Shown: piece by piece, positions 1 to 8,767 of the stretch
How the letters are laid out: each line of letters begins with the position of its first letter
How positions within the stretch are numbered: the first letter of the stretch is position 1
Source of the DNA: Geodermatophilus tzadiensis
GTDB lineage: Bacteria > Actinomycetota > Actinomycetes > Mycobacteriales > Geodermatophilaceae
Direction of reading: 5' to 3'
DNA length: 64,000 nucleotides
NCBI RefSeq assembly: GCF_003002915.1
Contig: NZ_PVTG01000020.1
Span: forward strand, 49,545-113,544
Position numbers and translations under genes: made by a program
Notes under the pieces: generated by a model
What the model was told of the DNA's origin: nothing
Databases searched by the model: none
What the model saw: the letters and a program-made list of their open reading frames with translations, nothing else

Positions 1-1080
1 CTGCTGTCGGCCCTCGCCGACGTCTGGGAGCGGGGCTGGCAGCCGGCCGACGTCGCGCACGCGGTCGGCCGCGGGTCGAGCGCCCGGACGGCGCGGCTGG
101 CGGTGGCGCTGGTCACCGAGGACGCCCGGGCGACCGACGCGGCGTCGCGGGCGCCGGAGCCGTGCCTGGCGCAGCTGGGTGAGCTCGGGGCGCTGACCGC
201 GGGCGCCCCGGCCGTGGTCGCGGCCTGGCACCGGGCGGAGGGGCGACCGGCGGGCGAGGCGTGGCGCGAGGTGCTGCGGCTGGCGACCACGCTGCGCACG
301 CTCCCCCGTGTGGAGCGGCTGGTGCCCCCGCCGTCCGCCTGGGGTGCCGGGAGGGAGGCAGGTCCCCGCCGTCCGGCGGTGGCGTCCCCGCGCGACGACG
401 CACGGGTGCTGCGGCGGATCCGCGCGCTGCTGGCCAAGGCGGAGTCCACGGACTTCCCCGAGGAGGCGGAGGCTCTCACCGGCAAGGCGCAGGAGCTGAT
501 GACCCGCTACGCGGTGGACACGGCGCTCCTGGACGGCGGCACCGCACCACGCCGCGTCGACGTGGCCACCCGCCGGGTGCACGTCGTGGACCCGTACGTC
601 CGGGCGAAGGTGCAGCTGCTCGACGTGGTCGCCCGCGCCAACGGCGTCCGGCTCGTCTGGTACCCGGACCTGGGCATCGCCACCCTGGTCGGCGTCCCCG
701 CCGACCTCGACGCGGTCGAGCTGCTGTTCACCTCGCTGCTGCTCCAGGCGGGCCAGGCACTCGGCGCGGCCGAGCGGGCGGCACGACGGCGCTCGGCCTC
801 CCGCTCCTTCCGACGCGCGTTCCTGCTGGGCTACGCCGGCCGTGTCGGGGAGCGGCTGACCAGCGCCCGTGAGCAGGCGACGAGGGCCGCGGCGACGGAC
901 CGCGGTGTGGACCTGCTCCCCGTGCTGCGCTCCCGGCAGGAGGCCGTCGACGAGGCGTTCACCGAGCTGTTCCCCGGCGTGCGCAGCAGCCGCAGCAGCT
1001 CGTCCGTGGACGGCGCCGGCTGGTGGGCCGGCCGCTCCGCCGCCGAGGCCGCCGACGTCGGCTCCCGCCACCTGCGGTAG
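1..1080 (+). CDS. DUF2786 domain protein (5' end outside window)
   Basis: The frame is open from base 1, so the true start lies upstream; 359 residues are visible before the TAG stop. A DUF2786 domain sits at about visible residues 131-175 (LLAKAESTDFPEEAEAL followed by KAQELMTRYAVD). This small helical domain is common in actinobacteria and has no established function. The C-terminal half is rich in Arg and Ala and ends in a Ser/Arg-rich tail (SSRSSSS). No membrane segment or signal is visible. The stop codon is followed after seven bases by the 26-bp tandem array. The family call is solid; the role is unknown. Confidence 0.8.
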   Translation: MLSALADVWERGWQPADVAHAVGRGSSARTARLAVALVTEDARATDAASRAPEPCLAQLGELGALTAGAPAVVAAWHRAEGRPAGEAWREVLRLATTLRTLPRVERLVPPPSAWGAGREAGPRRPAVASPRDDARVLRRIRALLAKAESTDFPEEAEALTGKAQELMTRYAVDTALLDGGTAPRRVDVATRRVHVVDPYVRAKVQLLDVVARANGVRLVWYPDLGIATLVGVPADLDAVELLFTSLLLQAGQALGAAERAARRRSASRSFRRAFLLGYAGRVGERLTSAREQATRAAATDRGVDLLPVLRSRQEAVDEAFTELFPGVRSSRSSSSVDGAGWWAGRSAAEAADVGSRHLR

Positions 1081-1087
1081 CCGCCCC

Positions 1088-1290
1088 GGCCGCGTCTCCG
1101 CGGGAACGTGCCCGGCCGCGTCTCCGCGGGAACGTGCCCGGCCGCGTCTCCGCGGGAACGTGCCCGGCCGCGTCTCCGCGGGAACGTGCCCGGCCGCGTC
1201 TCCGCGGGAACGTGCCCGGCCGCGTCTCCGCGGGAACGTGCCCGGCCGCGTCTCCGCGGGAACGTGCCCGGCCGCGTCTCCGCGGGAACG
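1088..1290. repeat. Tandem array, eight copies of a 26-bp unit
   Basis: Copies begin at 1088, 1114, 1140, 1166, 1192, 1218, 1244 and 1270. The first seven are identical 26-mers and the last stops after 21 bases. Each copy carries the core CTCCGCGGGAACG. The units abut directly with no spacers, so this is not a CRISPR array. The array fills the gap between the DUF2786 stop and the HNH gene. An 18-bp palindrome built on the same core (CCGCGGGAACG) lies just after the HNH gene. Perfect identity between copies points to recent expansion or ongoing homogenisation. Confidence 0.95.
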
Positions 1291-1366
1291 CTACTACCGA
1301 CCTGAGCTGCGGTTTCTGTCACTGTCGACACGTATTATCCGAACACGTGATCGATCAGGAGGCGTC

Positions 1367-3121
1367 GTGTCCGAGCCGAGCAGCACCCCGCACCCGTCCG
1401 GCAGTCCGCTGACCGAACTGGCCCGGGCCATCACCGCCGGCGCCGTCCGCCTCGCCGCCGCCACCGCTGCCTGGTTGCGCCTGGTCGCCGAGTTCGACGA
1501 GCGCGGCGGCTGGCACGGCTGGGGCACCCGCTCGTGCGGGCACTGGCTGTCCTGGCAGTGCGGGCTGGCACCGGGCGCGGCCCGCGAGCACGTCCGCGTG
1601 GCCCGGGCCCTGCAGTCCCTCCCTCTCGTCGAGGCGGCGTTCGCCGACGGGCGGCTGTCGTACTCCAAGGTGCGGGCCCTGACCCGCATTGCCGAGCCCG
1701 ACACCGAGCAGCCGCTGCTCGACCTCGCCGTGACGGTCACCGCCGCCCAGCTGGAGCGCTTCGTCCGCTCCTGGCGCCGCGCCGACCGCCCGGACACCGA
1801 CCGGCCCGAGAGCCGGGAGTCCTTCGACCACTCCTGGGACGACGACGGGATGCTGGTCCTCCGGCTGCGGATGCGCCCCGAGCCCGGCGCCGAGGTGCTG
1901 GCCGCCATCGAGTCGGTCGCCGAGCGCGAGGCCCGGCGCGAACGCGCGCAGAACGCACGCACCCGGGCGGCAGGGCCGGCCCAGGGCTCGGACCGGCAGG
2001 AGCGACAGGAGCTGCACCGCCGCTGCGCAGACGACGACGAGCTGGCCGGACTGGCCCGTGAGCGCAGCACCGCCCGCCGCCTGAGCGCCCTCGCCTCCCT
2101 GGCCCGCGCCGGTGTCGACGCCGACCGCCGTCCCGGTGACCCGCCCCGGCGCGAGGTCGTCGTGCACGTCGACGCCGCGGTCCTCGCCGACGACTCCGCC
2201 GCCGGACGGGCGCACCTCGACGGCGGCCCCGCCCTGACAGCGGCCCAGGCCCGGCGCGTGCTCTGCGACGCCACGGTGGTGACCATGCTGGAGCGCGGTC
2301 GCCAACCCCTCGCGCTGGGCCGCAGACGGCGGCGCGCCAGCAAGGGACAGCGCCGGGCGCTGCTGCGCCGCGACGGCGGGTGCGCGCGGCCCGGCTGCCC
2401 GGAGACGCGCATCGAGCGACTGCACGCCCACCACCTGCGGCACTGGCTCTTCGGCGGGCGCACCGACCTGACCAACCTGGTGCTGCTGTGCGACGTCGAC
2501 CACGGCCTGGTGCACGACCTCGACCTGGTGATGACCCGCGTCGACGGCAGGCTCGTCGTCACCGCCCCGGACGGACGCCACGTCTGGGGCACCGCCGACG
2601 CCGCCTTCGACGGCGGCCTGGCCGGCCTCGACGACCACCCGGTCGCCGGGGACGCGGCGGACGGGCCGACGACCGCCGACCCGTTCACCGGCGTCCACCC
2701 CATCGACGCCGAGATCGGCCGCCGACCAGTGGCCGCCCGATGCCAGTCCGGTGAGGCCCAGCCGACACGGTCCGCCCAGCGGCGGCGGACGACGGCCGGA
2801 CGACGAGGGTCCGGCAGCAGCCGCCCGGGTGGTCCAGCGCCCCGGCCGAGGCGCTCCCCCGCCGGTCCACGCGCCGGCCGGGCACCCGCGCGCCCGCGTC
2901 GATCGGGGTCCGTGCAGCAGGGCGTCGCTGCGATGCGCCAGGCGCTGTTCCCTGTCGGCGAGCCGTCGCTCGCCGACACGATGCCGGTGAGCGGCGAGCG
3001 GATGGACCTGCGGTACGCGGTCGGGGTCCTCATGAACCACCGCGACCTGCTCCGGCGCCTCGCGGGAGGGAACGGGGCAACCGGGAACGAGGGAACCGGA
3101 CACGGGGCGCCCCACACCTGA
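1367..3121 (+). CDS. DUF222 / HNH endonuclease (13E12 repeat family)
   Basis: A 584-residue protein of the actinobacterial 13E12/REP13E12 type. The N-terminal two thirds form the DUF222 region (MSEPSSTPHP through the ARRLSALASLARAG segment). The HNH nuclease domain is at about residues 325-385, with paired cysteines (CARPGCPE), HAHHLRHW and LCDVDHGL giving the metal and catalytic positions. I chose GTG 1367 because AGGAGG lies four bases upstream at 1357-1362; the open frame continues back through the tandem array but that part is only translated repeat. The C-terminal tail after residue 430 is low-complexity Arg/Pro. Such proteins are multi-copy in actinobacteria and often proposed to be mobile or homing-like; that role is inference. 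Confidence 0.85.
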   Translation: MSEPSSTPHPSGSPLTELARAITAGAVRLAAATAAWLRLVAEFDERGGWHGWGTRSCGHWLSWQCGLAPGAAREHVRVARALQSLPLVEAAFADGRLSYSKVRALTRIAEPDTEQPLLDLAVTVTAAQLERFVRSWRRADRPDTDRPESRESFDHSWDDDGMLVLRLRMRPEPGAEVLAAIESVAEREARRERAQNARTRAAGPAQGSDRQERQELHRRCADDDELAGLARERSTARRLSALASLARAGVDADRRPGDPPRREVVVHVDAAVLADDSAAGRAHLDGGPALTAAQARRVLCDATVVTMLERGRQPLALGRRRRRASKGQRRALLRRDGGCARPGCPETRIERLHAHHLRHWLFGGRTDLTNLVLLCDVDHGLVHDLDLVMTRVDGRLVVTAPDGRHVWGTADAAFDGGLAGLDDHPVAGDAADGPTTADPFTGVHPIDAEIGRRPVAARCQSGEAQPTRSAQRRRTTAGRRGSGSSRPGGPAPRPRRSPAGPRAGRAPARPRRSGSVQQGVAAMRQALFPVGEPSLADTMPVSGERMDLRYAVGVLMNHRDLLRRLAGGNGATGNEGTGHGAPHT

Positions 3122-3126
3122 CCGCC

Positions 3127-3144
3127 GCGTTCCCGCGGGAACGC
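3127..3144. repeat. 18-bp perfect palindrome sharing the array core
   Basis: GCGTTCCCGCGGGAACGC is its own reverse complement and starts five bases after the HNH gene stop. Its right half, CCGCGGGAACG, is the core of every unit in the 1088-1290 array, and its left half is that core inverted. A further partial copy (GCGTTCC) follows at 3158. It could be a terminator, a nuclease recognition site, or the boundary of a mobile HNH cassette. Confidence 0.75.
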
Positions 3145-3193
3145 TCCGTGCCCATCAGCGTTCCGTTTGCCGATCTCGGGCCCCGGGCAGCGC

Positions 3194-4912
3194 GTGCCGG
3201 TGCCCCGAGAGAAGCAGGACAACCCCGCCGGGGGTTCGGCCTCCGTCCGGACCCGTCGGCTGAGGGAGACGGCCCGCGACGTCCTCGGCTTCGACGGGTT
3301 CCGCCCGGGCCAGGAGCAGGCCATGCAGTCCGTGCTCGCCGGCCGGGACACGCTGGCCGTGCTGCCCTCGGGCGCCGGGAAGTCGGCGGTGTACCAGGTG
3401 GCCGGGCAGCTGCTCGACGGCCCGGTGCTGGTGGTCTCCCCGCTCATCGCGCTGCAGCGCGACCAGGTCGAGCGGCTCGCCGAGCTCGGCGACGCCGTCG
3501 GCCGGGCCGCCCAGCTCAACTCCAGCCTCTCCGCCGGCGACCAGCGCGAGGCACTCGAGGGGCTGGCGGACGGAACGGTCCGCTACCTGTTCCTCGCGCC
3601 CGAGCAGCTGGCCAAGCCCGAGGTGGTCGAGGCGATCCGCGAGGCCGCACCCGCGCTGTTCGTGGTCGACGAGGCGCACTGCGTCTCCGCGTGGGGCCAC
3701 GACTTCCGCCCCGACTACCTGCGGCTGGGCCAGGTCGTCGAGCAGCTCGACCACCCCACCGTGCTGGCGCTGACCGCCACCGCCGCTCCCCCGGTCCGTG
3801 CCGAGATCGTCGAGCGCCTGTCGATGCGCGACCCCGAGGTCGTCGTCGCCGGGTTCGACCGTCCCGAGATCCGGCTGGAGGTCGACCAGCACGCCGACGC
3901 GCACGCCAAGCGGCAGGCGGTGATCGACCGGGCCGCCGGCGAGGTGGAGGCCGGCCGCGGACCGGGCATCGTCTACAGCGCCACCCGCAAGGGCACCCTC
4001 GACCTCGCCGAGGCGCTCACCGACCGCGGTCTGCGCGCCCGGCCGTACCACGCGGGCCTGAAGAAGAGCGAGCGCGAGGACACCCAGCGCGCCTGGATGG
4101 ACGACGAGCTCGACGTCGTCGTCGCCACCACCGCCTTCGGGATGGGCATCGACAAGCCCGGCACCCGCTTCGTCGTCCACGCCGAGCCCGCCGACTCCGT
4201 CGACAGCTACTACCAGGAGATCGGCCGGGCCGGCCGCGACGGCGAGCCCGCGCTCGCCGTCCTGGTGTACCGGCAGGAGGACCTCGGCCTGCGCCGGTTC
4301 TTCGCCGCGGGCGCGCCGGCCGAGGAAGAGCTGCAGCAGGTGGCCGGGCTGGTCGCCGCCGCGCCGGCCGCGGGCGTGGACGACGGCGTCGACGTCAAGC
4401 AGCTGCGCGAGGAGACCGGCCGCCCGGCCACCCCGCTGGCCCGCGACCTCAACCTGCTCGAGCAGGTGTCGGCCGTCGTCCTCGACGAGGAGGGCGCCGC
4501 CCACCCGGCCGAGGGTGCTCCGGCGCCCGGCGAGGCCGCCCGCGCGGCCCGCGAGCTGGCCGAGCACCACGAGCGCGTCGACCAGAGCCGCGTGGAGATG
4601 ATGCGCGGCTACGCCGAGACCACCGAGTGCCGCCGCCAGTACCTGCTCGGCTACTTCGGCGAGCAGCTCGAGGAGCAGTGCGGCAACTGCGACAACTGCT
4701 CGGCCGGCACCTCCCACGAGCAGCCCGCCGGGGGGGACGCCGACACCCCGTTCCCGCCCGAGACCCCGGTGGTGCACACCGAGTGGGGCGCCGGCGTGGT
4801 CATGCGGGTGGAGGACGACCGCGTCGTGGTCCTCTTCGAGGAGGTCGGCTACAAGACGCTGGCGCTCGCCGCGGTCGAGCGCAACGACCTGCTGCAGGTC
4901 CGCGGCGGCTGA
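3194..4912 (+). CDS. recQ: RecQ-type ATP-dependent DNA helicase, short form
   Basis: A superfamily 2 helicase of about 572 residues. Motif I is LPSGAGKSA near residue 57, motif II DEAHCVSAWGHDF near 158, motif III LTATA near 193, motif V TTAFGMGIDKP and motif VI QEIGRAGRDG near 343. The RecQ zinc-binding cysteines are at about 478-503 (CRRQYLLGYF, then CGNCDNC). There is no winged-helix RQC or HRDC domain. Instead a small tail (HTEWGAGVVMRVEDD to LAAVERNDLL) resembles the Tudor-like DUF3553 tail of PcrA/UvrD. The start is uncertain: GTG 3194, GTG 3200 and TTG 3167 are all in frame and none has a clear Shine-Dalgarno. Expected to unwind 3'-tailed DNA in repair. Confidence 0.85.
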   Translation: MPVPREKQDNPAGGSASVRTRRLRETARDVLGFDGFRPGQEQAMQSVLAGRDTLAVLPSGAGKSAVYQVAGQLLDGPVLVVSPLIALQRDQVERLAELGDAVGRAAQLNSSLSAGDQREALEGLADGTVRYLFLAPEQLAKPEVVEAIREAAPALFVVDEAHCVSAWGHDFRPDYLRLGQVVEQLDHPTVLALTATAAPPVRAEIVERLSMRDPEVVVAGFDRPEIRLEVDQHADAHAKRQAVIDRAAGEVEAGRGPGIVYSATRKGTLDLAEALTDRGLRARPYHAGLKKSEREDTQRAWMDDELDVVVATTAFGMGIDKPGTRFVVHAEPADSVDSYYQEIGRAGRDGEPALAVLVYRQEDLGLRRFFAAGAPAEEELQQVAGLVAAAPAAGVDDGVDVKQLREETGRPATPLARDLNLLEQVSAVVLDEEGAAHPAEGAPAPGEAARAARELAEHHERVDQSRVEMMRGYAETTECRRQYLLGYFGEQLEEQCGNCDNCSAGTSHEQPAGGDADTPFPPETPVVHTEWGAGVVMRVEDDRVVVLFEEVGYKTLALAAVERNDLLQVRGG

Positions 4913-5023
4913 GCAGCGGTCGCCGGGTCCACCCCATCGGGCGCTCGCCCTGCGCGACCGCCCCGGCACGTCGATGATCAAGCAGATGCCCGGGCACGGC
5001 GCCCGGCTGGGAGGAGTGCACGG

Positions 5024-6670
5024 GTGAAGGTCCTGGGGATCAACGCCATCTACCACGACCCGGCGGCGGCGCTCGTCGTCGACGGGCGGGTCGTGGCCGC
5101 GGCCGAGGAGGAGCGGTTCAGCCGGCGCAAGCACGGCAAGCGCCCGCTGCCCTGGAGCGCGTGGGAGCTGCCCGAGCTGTCGGCGGCGTGGTGCCTGGCC
5201 GAGGCCGGCATCCGCCCCGAGGAGCTCGACGCGGTCGCGTACTCCTTCGACCCGGCGCTGATGGTCACCCCCGAGGAGACCGGGCTCTTCGACGACGGCG
5301 ACGTCATGCGCAAGAGGTACGCGCAGATGGCGCCGGACTTCCTCGCCCACGCGCTGCCGGGCCTGGACCCGGCGAAGGTGCACTTCGTCAAGCACCACGT
5401 CGCCCACGCCGCCTCCGCCGGCAAGGCCGCGCCGCAGCGCGACAACGCGGTGCTCGTGCTCGACGGCCGCGGCGAGGCGCACAGCCACCTCGCCGGGCGC
5501 TACGTGGACGGGCAGCTGGAGATCCTCGCCGGGCAGGCCCTCCCCCACTCGCTGGGCCTGATGTACGAGGAGCTCACCGACCACCTCGGGTTCCTGCGCA
5601 GCTCCGACGAGTTCAAGGTCATGGCGATGGCCTCCTACGGCAAGCCGCGCTTCCTCGGCGAGCTGTCCGAGCTCGTCCGGGCCACCGGCGACGGGGGCTT
5701 CGTGACCGAGAAGATCGACTTCGCCGAGTTCGCCCCCCGCCTCGGCAAGGACGAGCGGTGGACCGAGGACCACGCCGACCTCGCCGCCAGCGTGCAGACG
5801 CGGCTGGAGGAGGTGCTGGTCGAGCTGGCCCGCTGGGTGCACGAGCAGACCGGCGAGAAGACCCTCACGATGGCCGGCGGCACCGCGCTCAACTGCGTGG
5901 CCAACACCCGCATCCTCGCCGAGGGCCCGTTCGAGCACGTCTGGGTCCAGCCGGCCGCCGGGGACGCCGGCACCGCGCTCGGCGCGGCCCTGCACGTGGC
6001 CGCCGAGCTCGGCGAGCGCACCGAGCCCATGCCCGGCGCGGCGCTCGGGCGCGGCTGGAGCGACGACGAGATCGAGCGCCGGCTGCAGACCGCGGCGATC
6101 GACTACGAGCGGCCCGACGACGTGGCCGAGGCCGTGGCCGAGGTGCTCGCCGACAACGGCATCGTGGCCTGGTTCCAGGGCCGCAGCGAGTACGGCCCGC
6201 GGGCGCTGGGCCACCGGTCGCTGCTGGCCCACCCCGGCTTCGAGGCCAACCTGGAGCGGATGAACGACGTCAAGGGCCGCGAGCAGTTCCGCCCGGTGGC
6301 GCCGATGGTGCTGCTGGAGCGGGCGCCGGAGCTCTTCAGCCGGGGGCCGATCCCCTCGCCGTACATGCTCTTCGTGCACGACGTCGCCGAGGAGTGGCGC
6401 GACCGCATCCCCACCGTCACCCACGTCGACGGCACCGCGCGGATCCAGACGATCGACGCCGGCACGGAGCCGCTCGTGCACCGGATGATCTCCGCCTTCG
6501 AGCGGCGCACCGGGCTGCCGGTCGTGGTGAACACCAGCCTCAACACCGCCGGCCGGCCGATGGTCGACGACCCCCGCGACGCCCTCGAGTGCTTCGGCTC
6601 CGCGCCGGTCGACCTGCTGGCCATCGGCCCGTTCGTCGTCCGCCGGCCCCGGCCGACACCGCGTCCCTGA
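5024..6670 (+). CDS. Carbamoyltransferase (NodU/CmcH family)
   Basis: A full-length 548-residue protein. It starts with the family signature MKVLGINAIYHDPAAAL, has the metal-site histidines in KHHVAHAASA, and the C-terminal carbamoyltransferase domain from about residue 350 with SEYGPRALGHRS and EQFRPVAPMV. The family transfers a carbamoyl group from carbamoyl phosphate through carbamoyl-AMP to a hydroxyl on sugars, antibiotics or Nod factors. The start GTG 5024 is preceded by GGGAGGAG at 5009-5016. No glycosyltransferase or biosynthetic gene lies next to it, so the acceptor cannot be guessed. A 10-bp stem-loop follows. Confidence 0.9.
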   Translation: MKVLGINAIYHDPAAALVVDGRVVAAAEEERFSRRKHGKRPLPWSAWELPELSAAWCLAEAGIRPEELDAVAYSFDPALMVTPEETGLFDDGDVMRKRYAQMAPDFLAHALPGLDPAKVHFVKHHVAHAASAGKAAPQRDNAVLVLDGRGEAHSHLAGRYVDGQLEILAGQALPHSLGLMYEELTDHLGFLRSSDEFKVMAMASYGKPRFLGELSELVRATGDGGFVTEKIDFAEFAPRLGKDERWTEDHADLAASVQTRLEEVLVELARWVHEQTGEKTLTMAGGTALNCVANTRILAEGPFEHVWVQPAAGDAGTALGAALHVAAELGERTEPMPGAALGRGWSDDEIERRLQTAAIDYERPDDVAEAVAEVLADNGIVAWFQGRSEYGPRALGHRSLLAHPGFEANLERMNDVKGREQFRPVAPMVLLERAPELFSRGPIPSPYMLFVHDVAEEWRDRIPTVTHVDGTARIQTIDAGTEPLVHRMISAFERRTGLPVVVNTSLNTAGRPMVDDPRDALECFGSAPVDLLAIGPFVVRRPRPTPRP

Positions 6671-6679
6671 GCCCCCGGC

Positions 6680-6704
6680 CCGGGCACGCCGCGCGCGTGC
6701 CCGG
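6680..6704 (+). terminator. Stem-loop after carbamoyltransferase
   Basis: CCGGGCACGC (6680-6689) pairs perfectly with GCGTGCCCGG (6695-6704) across a five-base loop, nine bases after the stop codon. No T-run follows, as is usual for actinobacterial terminators. Confidence 0.6.
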
Positions 6705-6827
6705 CCGGCGGGGTCCCCCCGAGGGGTGAGGACCGAACCGGGACGGCGGTGCGGCGCGAAGACCCCGTGCACCACCGCCCCGCGGATCACGGTCCGGACA
6801 CGACCCTCGTCCGAATGGATGAGTTCC

Positions 6828-6852
6828 GGTTCTCCACGACCCGCCGGGGTAA
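6828..6852 (+). promoter_or_regulatory. Candidate SigF/SigB-type stress promoter
   Basis: GGTT (6828-6831) is followed after exactly 15 bases by GGGTAA (6847-6852). This matches the actinobacterial SigF/SigB consensus GGTTT-N15-GGGTA. The predicted start of transcription near 6860 leaves a leader of about 46 bases with GGAGG at 6896-6900 before the DUF4383 gene. Motif match only. Confidence 0.5.
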
Positions 6853-6906
6853 CCGGAGCAACGACGCGCGCCACTCGGTCGCGCACCACCCACTCGGAGG
6901 ACCCAG

Positions 6907-7350
6907 ATGGCTGCACCCGCAGGCAACACCGGCGCCCGCCCGGCCAAGGCCTGGCCCCAGACCCTCGCGCTCGCGTTCGGGGTCGTCTACCTGCTCGTCG
7001 GGATCGTCGGCTTCTTCGTCACCGGCTTCGACAACTTCGCCGACAACGCCCAGGACGAGATGCTGCTGATCTTCATGATCAACCCGCTGCACAACATCGT
7101 GCACATCGTCATCGGCCTGGCCGGCATCGCCCTGTCGCGCACGCTGGCCGGTGCCCGCACCTACGGCTGGCTGCTCGCCGTCGGCTACGCCGCCGCCTTC
7201 GTCTACGGCCTGATCGCCATCGGTCAGAGCTGGGACTTCCTCAACGTCAACGCCGCCGACAACGTGCTGCACATCGCCACGGCGATCGTCGGCCTGGTCA
7301 TCGCGCTGGGCCCCGTCAACGACCGGGTCGCGCGCCCGTCGCGCGCCTAG
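6907..7350 (+). CDS. DUF4383 integral membrane protein
   Basis: A 147-residue protein with four predicted membrane helices: [19 protein letters not shown], a loop with the conserved [12 protein letters not shown], then [38 protein letters not shown] and [18 protein letters not shown]. This is the complete DUF4383 pattern, including the repeated H-N-x-x-H-I elements. The start ATG 6907 has GGAGG six bases upstream. It is monocistronic, bounded by a stress-type promoter and a strong stem-loop. Function unknown; a role in general stress is inferred only from the promoter. Confidence 0.9.
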   Translation: MAAPAGNTGARPAKAWPQTLALAFGVVYLLVGIVGFFVTGFDNFADNAQDEMLLIFMINPLHNIVHIVIGLAGIALSRTLAGARTYGWLLAVGYAAAFVYGLIAIGQSWDFLNVNAADNVLHIATAIVGLVIALGPVNDRVARPSRA

Positions 7351-7372
7351 GGACGACCCTCGCCAGGTCACC

Positions 7373-7407
7373 AGGAGCCGGGCACCCGGGACGGGTTCCC
7401 GGCTCCT
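7373..7407 (+). terminator. Stem-loop after DUF4383 gene
   Basis: AGGAGCCGGG (7373-7382) pairs with CCCGGCTCCT (7398-7407), with a further ACCC/GGGT pairing inside. It lies 22 bases after the stop codon. Confidence 0.65.
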
Positions 7408-7486
7408 CGTGTGCGGGCCGCGACGGGAGCGGAACGGGGACGACCCCGGCGCGACGGCGGGGGCGCAGCGGTCTACCTTCCGGACC

Positions 7487-8698
7487 ATGGACTTCGCCCT
7501 CTCCGCCCGAGCCGAGGACGTCTGCGGCCGGATGTGGGACTTCATGCGTGAGCAGGTCTTCCCCGCCGAGCCGGTCTACGACGCCTGGCGCACCGAACGC
7601 GGTCACGACGACCACGGACACCCCCCGGTCCTGGAGGACCTCAAGAAGGAGGCCCGCGCGCGGGGCCTCTGGAACCTGTTCCACCACGAGCTCGGCGGCC
7701 TGAGCAACCTCGAGTACGCCTCGGTCGCCGAGATCATGGGCTGGTCGCCGGTCATCGCCCCCGAGGCCACCAACTGCGGTGCGCCCGACACGGGCAACAT
7801 GGAGACGCTCATGCTGTTCGGCACGCCCGAGCAGAAGCAGCGCTGGCTCGACCCGCTCCTCGAGGGCGAGATCCGCTCCGGCTTCGCGATGACCGAGCCC
7901 GACGTGGCCTCCTCCGACGCCCGCAACATCCAGACCTCGATCGTGCGCGACGGTGACGAGTACGTGATCAACGGCCGCAAGTGGTGGACCTCGGGTGCCG
8001 CCGACGAGCGGTGCCAGGTCTTCATCGTCATGGGCAAGACCGACCCGGAGGGCGCGCCGCACCGGCAGCAGTCGATGGTGCTCGTCCCCCGCGACACCCC
8101 CGGCCTGGAGATCATCCGGCACCTGCCGGTGTTCGGGTACCAGGACCAGCACGGCCACTCCGAGCTGCGCTTCACCGACGTCCGCGTCCCGGTGTCGAAC
8201 ATCCTGGCCGGCGAGGGCGACGGCTTCATGATCGCCCAGGCCCGGCTCGGCCCCGGCCGCATCCACCACTGCATGCGCGCCATCGGCATGGCCGAGCGTG
8301 CGCTCATGCTCATGGTGGAGCGGTCCAAGCAGAGGGTCGCCTTCGGCCGGCCGCTGGCCGAGCAGGGCACCGTGCGCGAGGCGATCGCGCTGTCCCGCAT
8401 GGAGATCGACCAGGCCCGGCTCTACGTGCTCAAGACCGCGGACCTGATCGACAAGTACGGCGCCAAGGGCGCCCGCACCGAGATCTCGGCCATCAAGGTC
8501 GCCGCGCCGCGGGTCGCCCTCGACGTCATCGACCGGGCCATCCAGGTGCACGGCGGCGCCGGCGTCAGCAACGACACCGTGCTGGCCCGCTTCTACGCCA
8601 GCGCCCGGACGCTGCGGATCGTCGACGGCCCCGACGCCGTGCACGTCCGCGGGGTGGCCAAGGAGGAGCTCGCCCGCGAGCGCCCCTGGATCGGCTGA
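7487..8698 (+). CDS. Acyl-CoA dehydrogenase, ACAD10/11-like
   Basis: A 403-residue flavoprotein of the acyl-CoA dehydrogenase superfamily. The FAD-contact motif is [16 protein letters not shown] near residue 133, with [11 protein letters not shown] and the C-terminal signature [35 protein letters not shown] is typical of the ACAD10/ACAD11 subgroup, which handles long or branched 2-methyl acyl-CoAs. The family oxidises acyl-CoA to trans-2-enoyl-CoA with electrons going to ETF. ATG 7487 gives the normal family N-terminus ([12 protein letters not shown]). It stands alone between two terminators, so the substrate is not indicated by neighbours. Confidence 0.9.
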   Translation: MDFALSARAEDVCGRMWDFMREQVFPAEPVYDAWRTERGHDDHGHPPVLEDLKKEARARGLWNLFHHELGGLSNLEYASVAEIMGWSPVIAPEATNCGAPDTGNMETLMLFGTPEQKQRWLDPLLEGEIRSGFAMTEPDVASSDARNIQTSIVRDGDEYVINGRKWWTSGAADERCQVFIVMGKTDPEGAPHRQQSMVLVPRDTPGLEIIRHLPVFGYQDQHGHSELRFTDVRVPVSNILAGEGDGFMIAQARLGPGRIHHCMRAIGMAERALMLMVERSKQRVAFGRPLAEQGTVREAIALSRMEIDQARLYVLKTADLIDKYGAKGARTEISAIKVAAPRVALDVIDRAIQVHGGAGVSNDTVLARFYASARTLRIVDGPDAVHVRGVAKEELARERPWIG

Positions 8699-8714
8699 CC
8701 GGGCACGACGGACG

Positions 8715-8749
8715 ACGGGGCCGCCACCCACCGCGGGTGGCGGCCCCGT
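8715..8749. terminator. Bidirectional terminator, 15-bp stem
   Basis: ACGGGGCCGCCACCC (8715-8729) pairs perfectly with 8735-8749 over a five-base loop. It sits between the end of the plus-strand acyl-CoA dehydrogenase gene and the end of a minus-strand small gene, and can serve both. Confidence 0.8.
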
Positions 8750-8767
8750 CGCGCGTCCGCGGCGCGG

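Noticed and set aside
1088..1290. CRISPR-like array
   Set aside because: Units abut directly, with no unique spacers and no cas genes.
869..1366. Extension of the DUF222/HNH frame back through the tandem array into the DUF2786 gene
   Set aside because: The extra residues are translated repeat units and shifted DUF2786 sequence; GTG 1367 has AGGAGG and the proper family start.
3155..6916. A minus-strand open frame of about 1250 codons opposite RecQ and the carbamoyltransferase
   Set aside because: It covers two genes and their gap on the other strand and has no motif; G+C-driven artefact.
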